A stretch of DNA of 42,189 bases. It comes from Bacteroidales bacterium (lineage in GTDB: Bacteria; Bacteroidota; Bacteroidia; Bacteroidales; UBA932). This document shows positions 15,919 through 23,894 of this stretch, one piece after another. Both the position numbers and the translations under genes were made by a program. Each line of letters opens with the position of its first letter. The first letter of the stretch is position 1. The DNA is taken from positions 1 through 42,189 of the forward strand of contig JAFUWW010000023.1 of the NCBI GenBank assembly GCA_017471085.1, in the 5' to 3' direction. The notes beneath the pieces were generated by a model. That model made no database searches. It was not told where the DNA came from and worked only from the letters and a program-made list of their open reading frames with translations.

Positions 15919-16668
15919 TCACCGCTCCAGCCATTCCAGGAAGGCATCGGTCCTGGATCGGGAAACCGTAAGGTCGATGTCAGAAGGGAGTTTGCCCTTG
16001 AGCAGGACGCGGAGACGGCCGCCAACCAGTTTGGTTATGCTGTCTACCGCGTCTTCCGCTATGATGCTGCTTCTGGAAATCCGGAAGAAACTTTCCTGCG
16101 GCAACTCCTGTTCAATGGCATCCAGGGTCTCGTCAACCACATACGGAATGCCTTCGTCCGTAACAAGGTAGGTGTTTTTGGCTTCCGAATAAATGTAGGC
16201 GATGTCTTTGGTCTTGACAGGGACGATCCGGTCGTTCAGGCGGATGACGAACTTCTCCCGCGGGGTGCGACGCTCCGGCTGGGGTATCTCTGCAAGGGAA
16301 GCCTCGGCCCGGGCGACGGCGCGTTTGAGGGCATCCGGCTCGATGGGCTTGAGCAGATAATCCAGCGAATTCACCTCAAAGGCCTTGACGGCATAATTGT
16401 CATAGGCCGTGGTCATGATCACATGGGAGGTCACTTTCACTTTGTCGAAAATCTGGAAGCTGGTACCGTCCAGCAGTTCCACGTCCATGAAAATCACGTC
16501 CGGTGCAAGGGTGTCCGGAGTGGCTCCATCATGCATCCGGAGCCACTCCACGCTTTCTTTTACGGAAGCCGTGCAGGCCATGACACTGATTTCCGGGAAA
16601 TAGGTGGCAAGCAGGTTCCGGAGCATCCGCTGGGCGCGGGGTTCGTCTTCTATGATGAGGGCATTCAT
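15919..16668 (-). CDS. LytTR-family response regulator
   Basis: The 249-aa protein joins a receiver domain (about 1-120, phosphoacceptor Asp in DVIFMDVELLDGTSFQIF) to a C-terminal LytTR DNA-binding domain (about 145-245, with FVIRLNDRIVPVKTKDIAYI and FFRISRSSIIAEDAVDS). I use the ATG at 16668 (MNALIIEDEP), the normal receiver start, rather than the ATG at 16677. It follows the LytS-type kinase with about 20 nt between genes. LytTR proteins bind pairs of imperfect direct repeats upstream of their targets. Candidate repeats occur in the divergent region ahead of the glycoside transporter, so control of the adjacent starch locus is plausible but unproven. Confidence 0.9.
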   Translation of the reverse strand: MNALIIEDEPRAQRMLRNLLATYFPEISVMACTASVKESVEWLRMHDGATPDTLAPDVIFMDVELLDGTSFQIFDKVKVTSHVIMTTAYDNYAVKAFEVNSLDYLLKPIEPDALKRAVARAEASLAEIPQPERRTPREKFVIRLNDRIVPVKTKDIAYIYSEAKNTYLVTDEGIPYVVDETLDAIEQELPQESFFRISRSSIIAEDAVDSITKLVGGRLRVLLKGKLPSDIDLTVSRSRTDAFLEWLER

Positions 16669-16689
16669 GTGGAGCATGGGGAAAAGAGA

Positions 16690-17817
16690 TTACAGGAGCG
16701 GGACCGTGACGCTGTAGCGTTTCCCGTCCGAGAAAATGACTACTTCTTTGCTGGTTTTGTCCTTATATTGGCGTACGATGTATTTCTGACCCAGTCCGGT
16801 GGATGGGGATGGGGAGAGGCGGGGAATGATGTTGTTGCTTACGGTAATGGCTTCGCCATCCGATGCGATCCGCACGTTGAGCGGGGAGTCCGGCTGGATG
16901 GCATTGTGCTTGGTCACATTTTCCAGGAGCAGCTGCAGGGAACAGGGGACGATGAAACGCCGGAGATCCTCTTCCGGAATATCCATCTCCACGGAAAAGC
17001 CTTCGGGAAAACGGACTTTCAGCAAGTCCGTGTACATGCGGGCGAATTCCACTTCGTCCGACAGGCGGACCAGGTCTTCCCCTTCATGCTGGAGCATGTA
17101 GCGGTAGATTCCGGCCAGTTTGTGGATGTAGCGGCTGGCGTCTTCGCGCGTGTTTTCCTGCACCAGGGAATCCAGGATGTTGAGCGAATTGAACAGGAAA
17201 TGGGGATTCACCTGCTGCTTGAGCGTCATGTAACTGAATTCGGCCTGATGGGTCTTTTCCCTTTCCAGGGCCGCCTGGTCGCGCATGCGGGCGGCAAAAT
17301 AGATGACAAAGGCCAGGCAGAAAACGCCCACTTCCACAATTACCAGCACGGTCTGGGTGCTGGTTGTCTCTCTGGAAATCAGCAGGTTGATACCGATCCG
17401 GAGCATGAAGACGATGGCTACCGCAGCCACCAGCCAGCCCACATCTTCCCGCCACGATTCGCGGGAATGCCGGACGGCAGGAAAAACATGCAGGAACAGG
17501 ACTTGTCCCCAGCCCAGAAGCTCCGTGGTGATGAGCGTGGACAGCACGCGCGGGAGGACATCGCTGCTGAAAAACTGCACCAGCAGTCTCGCTCCCCAGT
17601 TGCCCATCAGGAAACCGAACACATTCACCAGGACGATGATGATGGACGACAGGCCGATGGGAAGCTCTTCCTTGAGACACAGCAGGAGGGTCATGGTCAT
17701 GGTAAGGACCGTGAGGATGAGCGTGTCCGCTATCCCGAAATACAGGCATAGCCAGGCCACAGCTCCGTGCAGCAAGGCCATTCCGTGAATAATCAGTGAT
17801 GTGCTTACCTTGTTCAT
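16690..17817 (-). CDS. LytS/YehU-type sensor histidine kinase
   Basis: The 375-aa protein has about five hydrophobic segments in residues 5-165 (GMALLHGAVAWLCLYF, LILTVLTMTMTLLL and others). A short helix then leads into the His_kinase domain with LKQQVNPHFLFNSLNILDSL, whose His is the phosphoacceptor, and a degenerate HATPase domain (CSLQLLLENVTKHN, GLGQKYIVRQY). There is no periplasmic domain, so sensing is likely within the membrane. It is the first gene of a kinase-LytTR pair divergent from the transporter-sus genes. Its -7 box ends only 8 nt before this ATG, so either the mRNA is nearly leaderless or translation starts at the internal Met13 (17781). Confidence 0.88.
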   Translation of the reverse strand: MNKVSTSLIIHGMALLHGAVAWLCLYFGIADTLILTVLTMTMTLLLCLKEELPIGLSSIIIVLVNVFGFLMGNWGARLLVQFFSSDVLPRVLSTLITTELLGWGQVLFLHVFPAVRHSRESWREDVGWLVAAVAIVFMLRIGINLLISRETTSTQTVLVIVEVGVFCLAFVIYFAARMRDQAALEREKTHQAEFSYMTLKQQVNPHFLFNSLNILDSLVQENTREDASRYIHKLAGIYRYMLQHEGEDLVRLSDEVEFARMYTDLLKVRFPEGFSVEMDIPEEDLRRFIVPCSLQLLLENVTKHNAIQPDSPLNVRIASDGEAITVSNNIIPRLSPSPSTGLGQKYIVRQYKDKTSKEVVIFSDGKRYSVTVPLL

Positions 17818-17824
17818 GTGAACG

Positions 17825-17856
17825 CAAAAGTACTAAAAAACGGGATAATGCGCAAA
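17825..17856 (-). promoter_or_regulatory. Promoter of the LytS/LytTR operon
   Basis: On the minus strand, TTTG (17856-17853) and TACTTTTG (17832-17825) are exactly 20 nt apart, a near-ideal Bacteroidetes promoter. The predicted transcription start is within a few bases of the annotated ATG at 17817. Confidence 0.7.
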
Positions 17857-17906
17857 TCGGCCCTCCGATTCATCTGCTTAATCGGTCCGTTCATCGCCCT
17901 AATGCG
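17846..17906. promoter_or_regulatory. Compound direct repeats in the divergent control region
   Basis: TAATGCG occurs at 17846-17852 and 17900-17906. Between them, AATCGG...TTCATC occurs twice (17855-17874 and 17880-17895), 25 nt apart, with CC after each AATCGG or one base later. The array lies upstream of the transporter -7 box and overlaps the kinase -33 box, a position suited to an activator or autoregulator such as the neighbouring LytTR protein. Binding is inferred. Confidence 0.45.
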
Positions 17907-17947
17907 ACAATTCGTCCCCCGCGCGAATATGATAAGGAATAATTGAT

Positions 17948-17955
17948 TATATTTG
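17948..17955 (+). promoter_or_regulatory. -7 box ahead of the transporter-sus genes
   Basis: TATATTTG matches TAnnTTTG exactly, 35 nt before the ATG. No TTTG is present at the expected -33 spacing, which suggests that expression needs an activator. Confidence 0.6.
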
Positions 17956-17990
17956 CTTTGTTAACTATGTGATTATAACGCACAATAACC

Positions 17991-19322
17991 ATGTCCGCAA
18001 AACGAAATTTAAGCTTTTGGCAGATGTTCAACCTGAGCTTCGGTTTCTTCGGAGTCCAGATTGCGTATGCACTGCAAAGTGCAAACATCAGTCGCATTTT
18101 CGCCACGCTGGGTGCCGACCCGCACTCGCTGTCGTTCTTCTGGATCCTTCCTCCTCTCATGGGTATGATCGTCCAGCCCCTCATCGGCAAGTATTCAGAC
18201 AGGACCTGGTGCAGGATGGGTCGCCGCAAGCCGTATCTGCTGGTGGGCGCCATCGTTGCCGTGCTGGTGATGATCTTCCTTCCCAATGCCGGCAGCCTCA
18301 ATTTCAGCACCCGGCTGTTCCTGGGGCTCAGCGGCGCCATGTGGTTCGGCCTGTTCTCCCTCATTTTCCTCGATACGTCCATCAACGTGGCCATGCAGCC
18401 TTTCAAGATGATGGTCGGGGACATGGTGAACGAGGAGCAGAAGGCCCAGGCCTATTCCATCCAGAGTTTCCTGTGCAACGCCGGCTCGCTGGTGGGCTAC
18501 ATTTTCCCTTACCTGTTCACCTGGATCGGCATTTCCAACATCGCCCCTGAAGGCGTGATCCCCGACAGCGTCATCTACAGTTTCTACTGCGGCGCCGCCA
18601 TCCTCATCCTCTGTGTCCTGTTCACCTTCTTCAAGGTGAAGGAGATGCCTCCGAAGGAGTATGCCGAATTCCACGGCATCGACCCGGCCAAAGAGAAGGA
18701 GGAGAAAGGAGAGGGCCTGCTGAAACTCCTGGTCAAGGCGCCCAAGACTTTCTGGACTGTGGGTCTGGTGCAGTTCTTCTGCTGGGCCGCCTTCCTGTAT
18801 ATGTGGACCTATTCCAACGGAGCCATTGCCGCCAATGTGTGGGGCACCACGGACGTAGCTTCCGAAGGCTATCAGTCCGCCGGCAACTGGGTGGGCATCG
18901 TCTTTGCCGTCCAGGCCGTGGGTTCCATCCTCTGGGCCCTCGTGATTCCGCGTTTCAAGAACCTGAAGCTGGCCTATGCGATGAGCCTGCTGATCGGCGC
19001 GGCCGGCTTTGCCTCGGTGTTCTTCATGCACAACCAGTACGCCCTCTTCGTAAGCTATTTTCTCATCGGCTTCGCATGGGCCGCCATGCTGGCCCTGCCG
19101 TTCACGCTCCTGACCAACGCCCTGGAGGGCAGCCCGCACATGGGCTCCTACCTGGGCCTTTTCAACTGCACCATCTGCCTGCCGCAGATCGTGGCCGCCG
19201 CTACCGGCGGTCTGGTGCTCAATCTGGTGGGAAGCCAGGCTGCCATGTTTATCGCCTCCGGCGTGTTCCTGGTGGCAGGTGCCGCATGCGTCGCCCTGAT
19301 TGAGACCAAGAAGACCAAGTAA
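17991..19322 (+). CDS. MFS glycoside (maltose/maltodextrin) transporter, SLC45/GPH-like
   Basis: The 443-aa inner-membrane protein has about 12 helices. It begins with FWQMFNLSFGFFGVQIAYALQ and carries the loop motif RTWCRMGRRKPYLLVGA, features of the SLC45/MalT-like branch that takes up sucrose, maltose or other glucosides with protons. A charged central loop (AKEKEEKGEG) separates the two six-helix halves. It is the first rightward gene of the starch locus, 30 nt before susC, and would bring maltose or short maltodextrin from the periplasm to MalQ. The precise sugar is inferred from context. Confidence 0.82.
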   Translation: MSAKRNLSFWQMFNLSFGFFGVQIAYALQSANISRIFATLGADPHSLSFFWILPPLMGMIVQPLIGKYSDRTWCRMGRRKPYLLVGAIVAVLVMIFLPNAGSLNFSTRLFLGLSGAMWFGLFSLIFLDTSINVAMQPFKMMVGDMVNEEQKAQAYSIQSFLCNAGSLVGYIFPYLFTWIGISNIAPEGVIPDSVIYSFYCGAAILILCVLFTFFKVKEMPPKEYAEFHGIDPAKEKEEKGEGLLKLLVKAPKTFWTVGLVQFFCWAAFLYMWTYSNGAIAANVWGTTDVASEGYQSAGNWVGIVFAVQAVGSILWALVIPRFKNLKLAYAMSLLIGAAGFASVFFMHNQYALFVSYFLIGFAWAAMLALPFTLLTNALEGSPHMGSYLGLFNCTICLPQIVAAATGGLVLNLVGSQAAMFIASGVFLVAGAACVALIETKKTK

Positions 19323-19352
19323 ATCACTATACATTAATCAACTACACGCTAA

Positions 19353-22313
19353 ATGAAAAGGTTTTTAACCGCAACCGCAGTGCTGCTCGCAGCCTGCGCA
19401 ACCGTATTCGCCCAGGGCGGATACCAGGTTAAAGGTGTGGTAGTAGACGCCATGGGCCCGGTCATCGGGGCCGCGGTGGTTGAGCAAGGAACTTCCAACG
19501 GAACTTCCACCGGGCTCGACGGCGACTACGTACTCACCGTTTCCAGCGCCAATGCAGTCATCGAAATCAGCTGCATCGGCTATGCAACCCAAACCTTCGC
19601 GGCCAATGCCGTTCCGGCCACCATCACCCTCGTGGAAGACACCGAATTCCTCGACGACGTGGTGGTCATCGGCTACGGTACCGTGAAGAAGAGCGACCTC
19701 ACCGGCTCCGTCTCTACGGTAAAGGCCGATGAGATCAACAAGGGTGTCATCACTTCTCCGGCCGACCTCATGCGGGGCAAGAGCGCCGGTGTGGTGGTTA
19801 CCGCCGGTTCCGGTATGCCGGGCTCCGGTGCCACCGTCCGTATCCGTGGCGGCTCCTCCATCAACGCTTCCAACGACCCGTTGTATGTAATCGACGGCCT
19901 TCCCGTGTCCAACGACGGCATCTCCGGCATGAGCGACCCACTCTCTTCCATCAACCCGGAAGATATCGAGAGTTTCACCGTGCTCAAGGATGCATCGGCC
20001 ACCGCCATCTACGGTTCCCGCGCTTCCAACGGCGTTATCGTGATCACCACCAAGAAGGGCAGCAAAACGGCCGAAGGGGCTCCGCATGTAGCGGTCGACC
20101 TCACTACTTCCGTGAACACCATCGCCAAGTACAACAGCCTGCTGGACGCCAACGGCATCCGTTCCCTCATCCGCGACTTCTACGGTCCTAATTCCGCAGC
20201 TGAAGCCGCTCTGGGCAATACCAACACCGACTGGCAGCGCGAAATCTATCGCGTGGCTCCTTCCGTGGACGCCAACCTCAGCGTCAACGGCCGCGCCGGT
20301 TCCTGGCTGCCTTACCGCGTTTCCACCGGCTTCACCTGGCAGAACGGTACGCTCAAGGGCTCCGAGATGGACCGCTGGACACTGGCCCTGAACCTGGCTC
20401 CTTCTTTCTTCGACAATCACCTCACCGTGAATGTGAACGGAAAGGGCACCTATGCTTACAACCTGTACGCCAACCAGGGCGCCATCGGTGCCGCCAACCA
20501 CTACGACCCTACCAAGCCGGTCTATGACGCCAAGGGCATCAACGGCTATACCACCTGGTTCGATGCCGCCGGCAACCCCAACACCATGGCAACCCTGAAC
20601 CCGGTAGCCCTCCTGGCCTCCCAGACCGACTATGCCAACGCCCTCCGGTTCATCGGCAATACCCAGTTCGATTACAAGGTCCACGGCTTCGAAGACCTTC
20701 GCCTGAACCTGAACCTGGGTATCGACTGGGCCAAGTCCAACGGCACCACCGAGGTGGCCAAGGGCTCCGAGGCTTCCATCCACAACACCACTGAATCCGG
20801 CGGCGGTTCCCACACCGACTACGACTATGTACGCCGGAACACCACCCTGGAGTTCTATGCCGATTATAACAAGACCTTCGCGGAGAAACACTTCGTCGAC
20901 CTGATGGCCGGTTATTCCTGGCAGCACTTCTGGAGCAACAACCACAATTACAAGTACCGTCTGTCCGACCGTCTGGAAATGAGCAACACGGAAGGGAAGG
21001 GCGAACTTTACCTGTTTTCCTTCTTCGGCCGTGCCAATTACAGTTTCGCCGACCGTTACCTGATCACCGCCACGCTCCGCGCCGACGGCACCTCCCGTTT
21101 CCAGAACAACAAATGGGGTATCTTCCCGTCCGTGGCTCTGGGATGGAACATCAAGAAAGAATCCTTTATGGAGAACGTGGAGCCCGTCTCCACCCTCAAA
21201 CTCCGTCTGTCCTGGGGTGAAACCGGTCAGCAGGAGGTGGGCGGCTACTACGACACCTTCGCCCAGTTCCTCAGCATCAACTCTCCGGGCTCCTACTACT
21301 TCGTGAACGGCGAGCAGTATTCCGCTCCTGTCGTCGCCCTCGGTTACAGCGCCAACCTGAAGTGGGAGACCACCACCACCTACAATGCCGGTATGGACTT
21401 CGGTTTCTGGAAAGACCGCCTCACCGCCAGCGTAGATGTGTACAAGCGTGACACCCGTGACATTCTCAACTACATCCCGGTTCCGGGCCTGTCCAACCTG
21501 ACCAACTACCTCAATACCAACATCGGCTCCATGACCAACATGGGTGTGGAAGTTGACATCAACAGTGTTCTGGTAGAGACCCGCGACCTGAGCTGGACCT
21601 TCGGCGTGAACATGGCCTACAACAGGAATCGTGTCACCAAGCTCACCGCCTCCGACGAGAATGCGACCGGCATCGAGACCGGCGGCATCTCCGGCGGTAC
21701 CGGCAACAACGTGCAGATGATCCAGGTCGATTATCCCATGCGCACCTTCTACCTCTATCAGCAGGTCTATGACGCCGCCGGCAACCCTGTCAACGGTGTC
21801 TACGTAGACCGCAACAACGATGGCCAGATCAATGCCGACGACAAATACCTGGGCCACCACGCCGATGCCGACTACACCTTCGGCTTCAACACCAGCTTCA
21901 ACTACAAGAACTGGACGGCTGCCCTCTCCGGCCACGCCTCCATCGGAAACTGGGTATACAACAACGTGGCTTCCGACACCGAAATGCTGGCCGACCTGTG
22001 GACCAACCAGTTCGTGAGCAACCGCGTTTCCTCCGCTCCCAAGTCCATGTTCACCCAGGCCCAGTATCTGTCCGACTACTACCTGCAGGACGGTTCCTTC
22101 CTGAAACTGGACAACTTCACCATCGGCTACACCTTCCCCAAGGTCTTCTCCGACGGCGGACGCGACGCTTCCCTGAATATTTTCGGCACTGTCCAGAATC
22201 TCCTTACCATCACCAAGTACACAGGTATCGACCCGGAAGTTTTCGGCGGTATCGACGGAACGGTGTATCCCCGCCCGAGAACCTTTGTTGCGGGCGTCAA
22301 GTTTAACTTCTAA
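19353..22313 (+). CDS. SusC-like TonB-linked outer-membrane glycan transporter
   Basis: The 986-aa protein has a signal peptide (MKRFLTATAVLLAACATVFAQ), a carboxypeptidase D regulatory-like domain (about 25-105, starting YQVKGVVVDAMGPVIGAAV), and a TonB-box-like DDVVVIGYGT. The plug domain follows, with SGMPGSGATVRIRGGSSINA and DASATAIYGSRASNGVI. A beta-barrel follows to the final strand RTFVAGVKFNF. Together with the SusD protein 15 nt downstream it forms the SusCD importer for oligosaccharides at the cell surface. The surrounding GH13 enzymes make starch-derived maltodextrins the likely cargo. Length and domain order are standard. Confidence 0.95.
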   Translation: MKRFLTATAVLLAACATVFAQGGYQVKGVVVDAMGPVIGAAVVEQGTSNGTSTGLDGDYVLTVSSANAVIEISCIGYATQTFAANAVPATITLVEDTEFLDDVVVIGYGTVKKSDLTGSVSTVKADEINKGVITSPADLMRGKSAGVVVTAGSGMPGSGATVRIRGGSSINASNDPLYVIDGLPVSNDGISGMSDPLSSINPEDIESFTVLKDASATAIYGSRASNGVIVITTKKGSKTAEGAPHVAVDLTTSVNTIAKYNSLLDANGIRSLIRDFYGPNSAAEAALGNTNTDWQREIYRVAPSVDANLSVNGRAGSWLPYRVSTGFTWQNGTLKGSEMDRWTLALNLAPSFFDNHLTVNVNGKGTYAYNLYANQGAIGAANHYDPTKPVYDAKGINGYTTWFDAAGNPNTMATLNPVALLASQTDYANALRFIGNTQFDYKVHGFEDLRLNLNLGIDWAKSNGTTEVAKGSEASIHNTTESGGGSHTDYDYVRRNTTLEFYADYNKTFAEKHFVDLMAGYSWQHFWSNNHNYKYRLSDRLEMSNTEGKGELYLFSFFGRANYSFADRYLITATLRADGTSRFQNNKWGIFPSVALGWNIKKESFMENVEPVSTLKLRLSWGETGQQEVGGYYDTFAQFLSINSPGSYYFVNGEQYSAPVVALGYSANLKWETTTTYNAGMDFGFWKDRLTASVDVYKRDTRDILNYIPVPGLSNLTNYLNTNIGSMTNMGVEVDINSVLVETRDLSWTFGVNMAYNRNRVTKLTASDENATGIETGGISGGTGNNVQMIQVDYPMRTFYLYQQVYDAAGNPVNGVYVDRNNDGQINADDKYLGHHADADYTFGFNTSFNYKNWTAALSGHASIGNWVYNNVASDTEMLADLWTNQFVSNRVSSAPKSMFTQAQYLSDYYLQDGSFLKLDNFTIGYTFPKVFSDGGRDASLNIFGTVQNLLTITKYTGIDPEVFGGIDGTVYPRPRTFVAGVKFNF

Positions 22314-22328
22314 TCCGGCTTGCGCATT

Positions 22329-23879
22329 ATGAAAACTCTCAAGAATATTCTTGGAATCGTTGCAGCAGCTGCAACTATGACCGCTTGCGTGGGGGATTTG
22401 AATGTTACTCCCATCGACCCCAACGCCAACACCGTGGACAAGGTGCTCACCAGCCAGGCAGCCCTTGATTCCTATATCTCCGGTGTATATCTGGGCTTTG
22501 CCACTTCCGGTTATTACGGACCGAACGGAAGCCCTTCCATCTCCGGTCTGGACGGCGGTGCCTCCCAGTACATCCGCGGCCTGTACCATCACGAAGAACT
22601 CACCACCGATGAAAGTCTCTGCGGCTGGAACGACCAGACCATCAAGAACTTCCATTATATGAACTGGACTACGGATGACACCTTCATCTATGCGTTCTAT
22701 TCCCGCATCTTCATGCAGGTGGCATCGGCCAACGAATTCATCCGCGAAGTAAAGAATCTCAGCAATTACGACGCTTCCGTGATTTCCCGATATGTCGATG
22801 AGGCCCGCGTCCTTCGCGCCATCGCTTACTACCATGCCCTGGACTGCTTCGGCAATGTGCCGTTTGCCACCGAGGACGATATCGTAGGCGTAAATCCTTC
22901 TCAGATCTCCCGTACCGATCTGTTCACCTGGCTGGAGAAAGAGCTGACCTCCATCATCGACGCAGGCAACCTGCCCGGAAAGAACAATGTGGCCGAAGGT
23001 CACGTGAGCATGGGTGCCGCCAAGTTCCTGCTGGCCAAACTCTACCTGAACGCCGAGGTGTTCACCGGGGCGCCCCGCTGGAACGACTGCGCCAATGTGC
23101 TCAAGAGCCTCATGGGCGACGGTTACAGCCTGCACACCAGCTCCGCCGGCGTTTATCCCGCCTACCAGGAACTCTTCCTGGCCGACAACAACCTCTGCAC
23201 CGACGAGATCATCTTCTCCATCCAGCAGGACGGTGTCTATACCCAGAGCTACGGCTGCACCAACTACCTGATCTTCGCCTCTACGGGCGGTGCCATGGAT
23301 CCCGACGTAATGGGCATCTCCTCCGGCTGGGGCGGTCTCCGCATGACCCCGGAATTCTATGCCAAGTTCAGCGATGACGACCAGCGCAAGCTCTTCTACA
23401 CCGAGACCCAGCAGGCCGATATCGACGACGTGGGTGAATTCTCCCACGGCTACGCCTTCATGAAATTCCGCAACCGTACCCGCAATGGCGGCTATGGAAA
23501 GGAAGCAGGTTTCGTCGATACCGACTTCCCGATGATGCGCTATGCCGACGTGCTGCTGATGGCTGCCGAATGCCAGGCCCGTGGCGCCAGCATCGACGGA
23601 CTTGACGCTTTCAACCAGGTCCGTGCCCGTGCCGGCCTCGCCCCTGTCTCCTCTCTCTCGCTGGATGAAATCCTGGATGAACGTGCCCGTGAACTCTATC
23701 AGGAGTGCTGGCGCCGCAACGACCTCATCCGCTTCGGAAAATTCACTTCCGGTTATACCTGGCAGTGGAAGGGCGAAGTCAAGGAAGGAAAGGATGTTGA
23801 CTCTTACCGCACCTTGTTCCCGATTCCTGACAGCGACCGTCTGGCCAATTCCAACCTGGAGCAGAATCCCGGTTATTAA
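22329..23879 (+). CDS. SusD/RagB-like surface glycan-binding lipoprotein
   Basis: The 516-aa protein starts at the ATG at 22329 (MKTLKNILGIVAAAATMTAC), which gives a lipoprotein signal with the acylated Cys in MTAC. The TTG at 22320 would only add three residues. It carries the SusD TPR-rich fold signatures: DEARVLRAIAYYHALDCFGNVPF near the middle, FPMMRYADVLLMAAECQAR and LDEILDERARELYQECWRRNDLIRFGKF towards the end, and FPIPDSDRLANSNLEQNPGY at the C-terminus. It acts as the lid of the SusC pore and selects the oligosaccharide. Confidence 0.95.
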   Translation: MKTLKNILGIVAAAATMTACVGDLNVTPIDPNANTVDKVLTSQAALDSYISGVYLGFATSGYYGPNGSPSISGLDGGASQYIRGLYHHEELTTDESLCGWNDQTIKNFHYMNWTTDDTFIYAFYSRIFMQVASANEFIREVKNLSNYDASVISRYVDEARVLRAIAYYHALDCFGNVPFATEDDIVGVNPSQISRTDLFTWLEKELTSIIDAGNLPGKNNVAEGHVSMGAAKFLLAKLYLNAEVFTGAPRWNDCANVLKSLMGDGYSLHTSSAGVYPAYQELFLADNNLCTDEIIFSIQQDGVYTQSYGCTNYLIFASTGGAMDPDVMGISSGWGGLRMTPEFYAKFSDDDQRKLFYTETQQADIDDVGEFSHGYAFMKFRNRTRNGGYGKEAGFVDTDFPMMRYADVLLMAAECQARGASIDGLDAFNQVRARAGLAPVSSLSLDEILDERARELYQECWRRNDLIRFGKFTSGYTWQWKGEVKEGKDVDSYRTLFPIPDSDRLANSNLEQNPGY

Positions 23880-23894
23880 TAGATGATCCGCCTT

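Noticed and set aside
19365..23447. Very long open frame on the minus strand (over 1300 codons) across susC and susD
   Set aside because: It is antisense to two well-recognised genes, has a low-complexity Gly/Val/His-rich translation, and arises from their codon bias. It shows no family motif or start signal.
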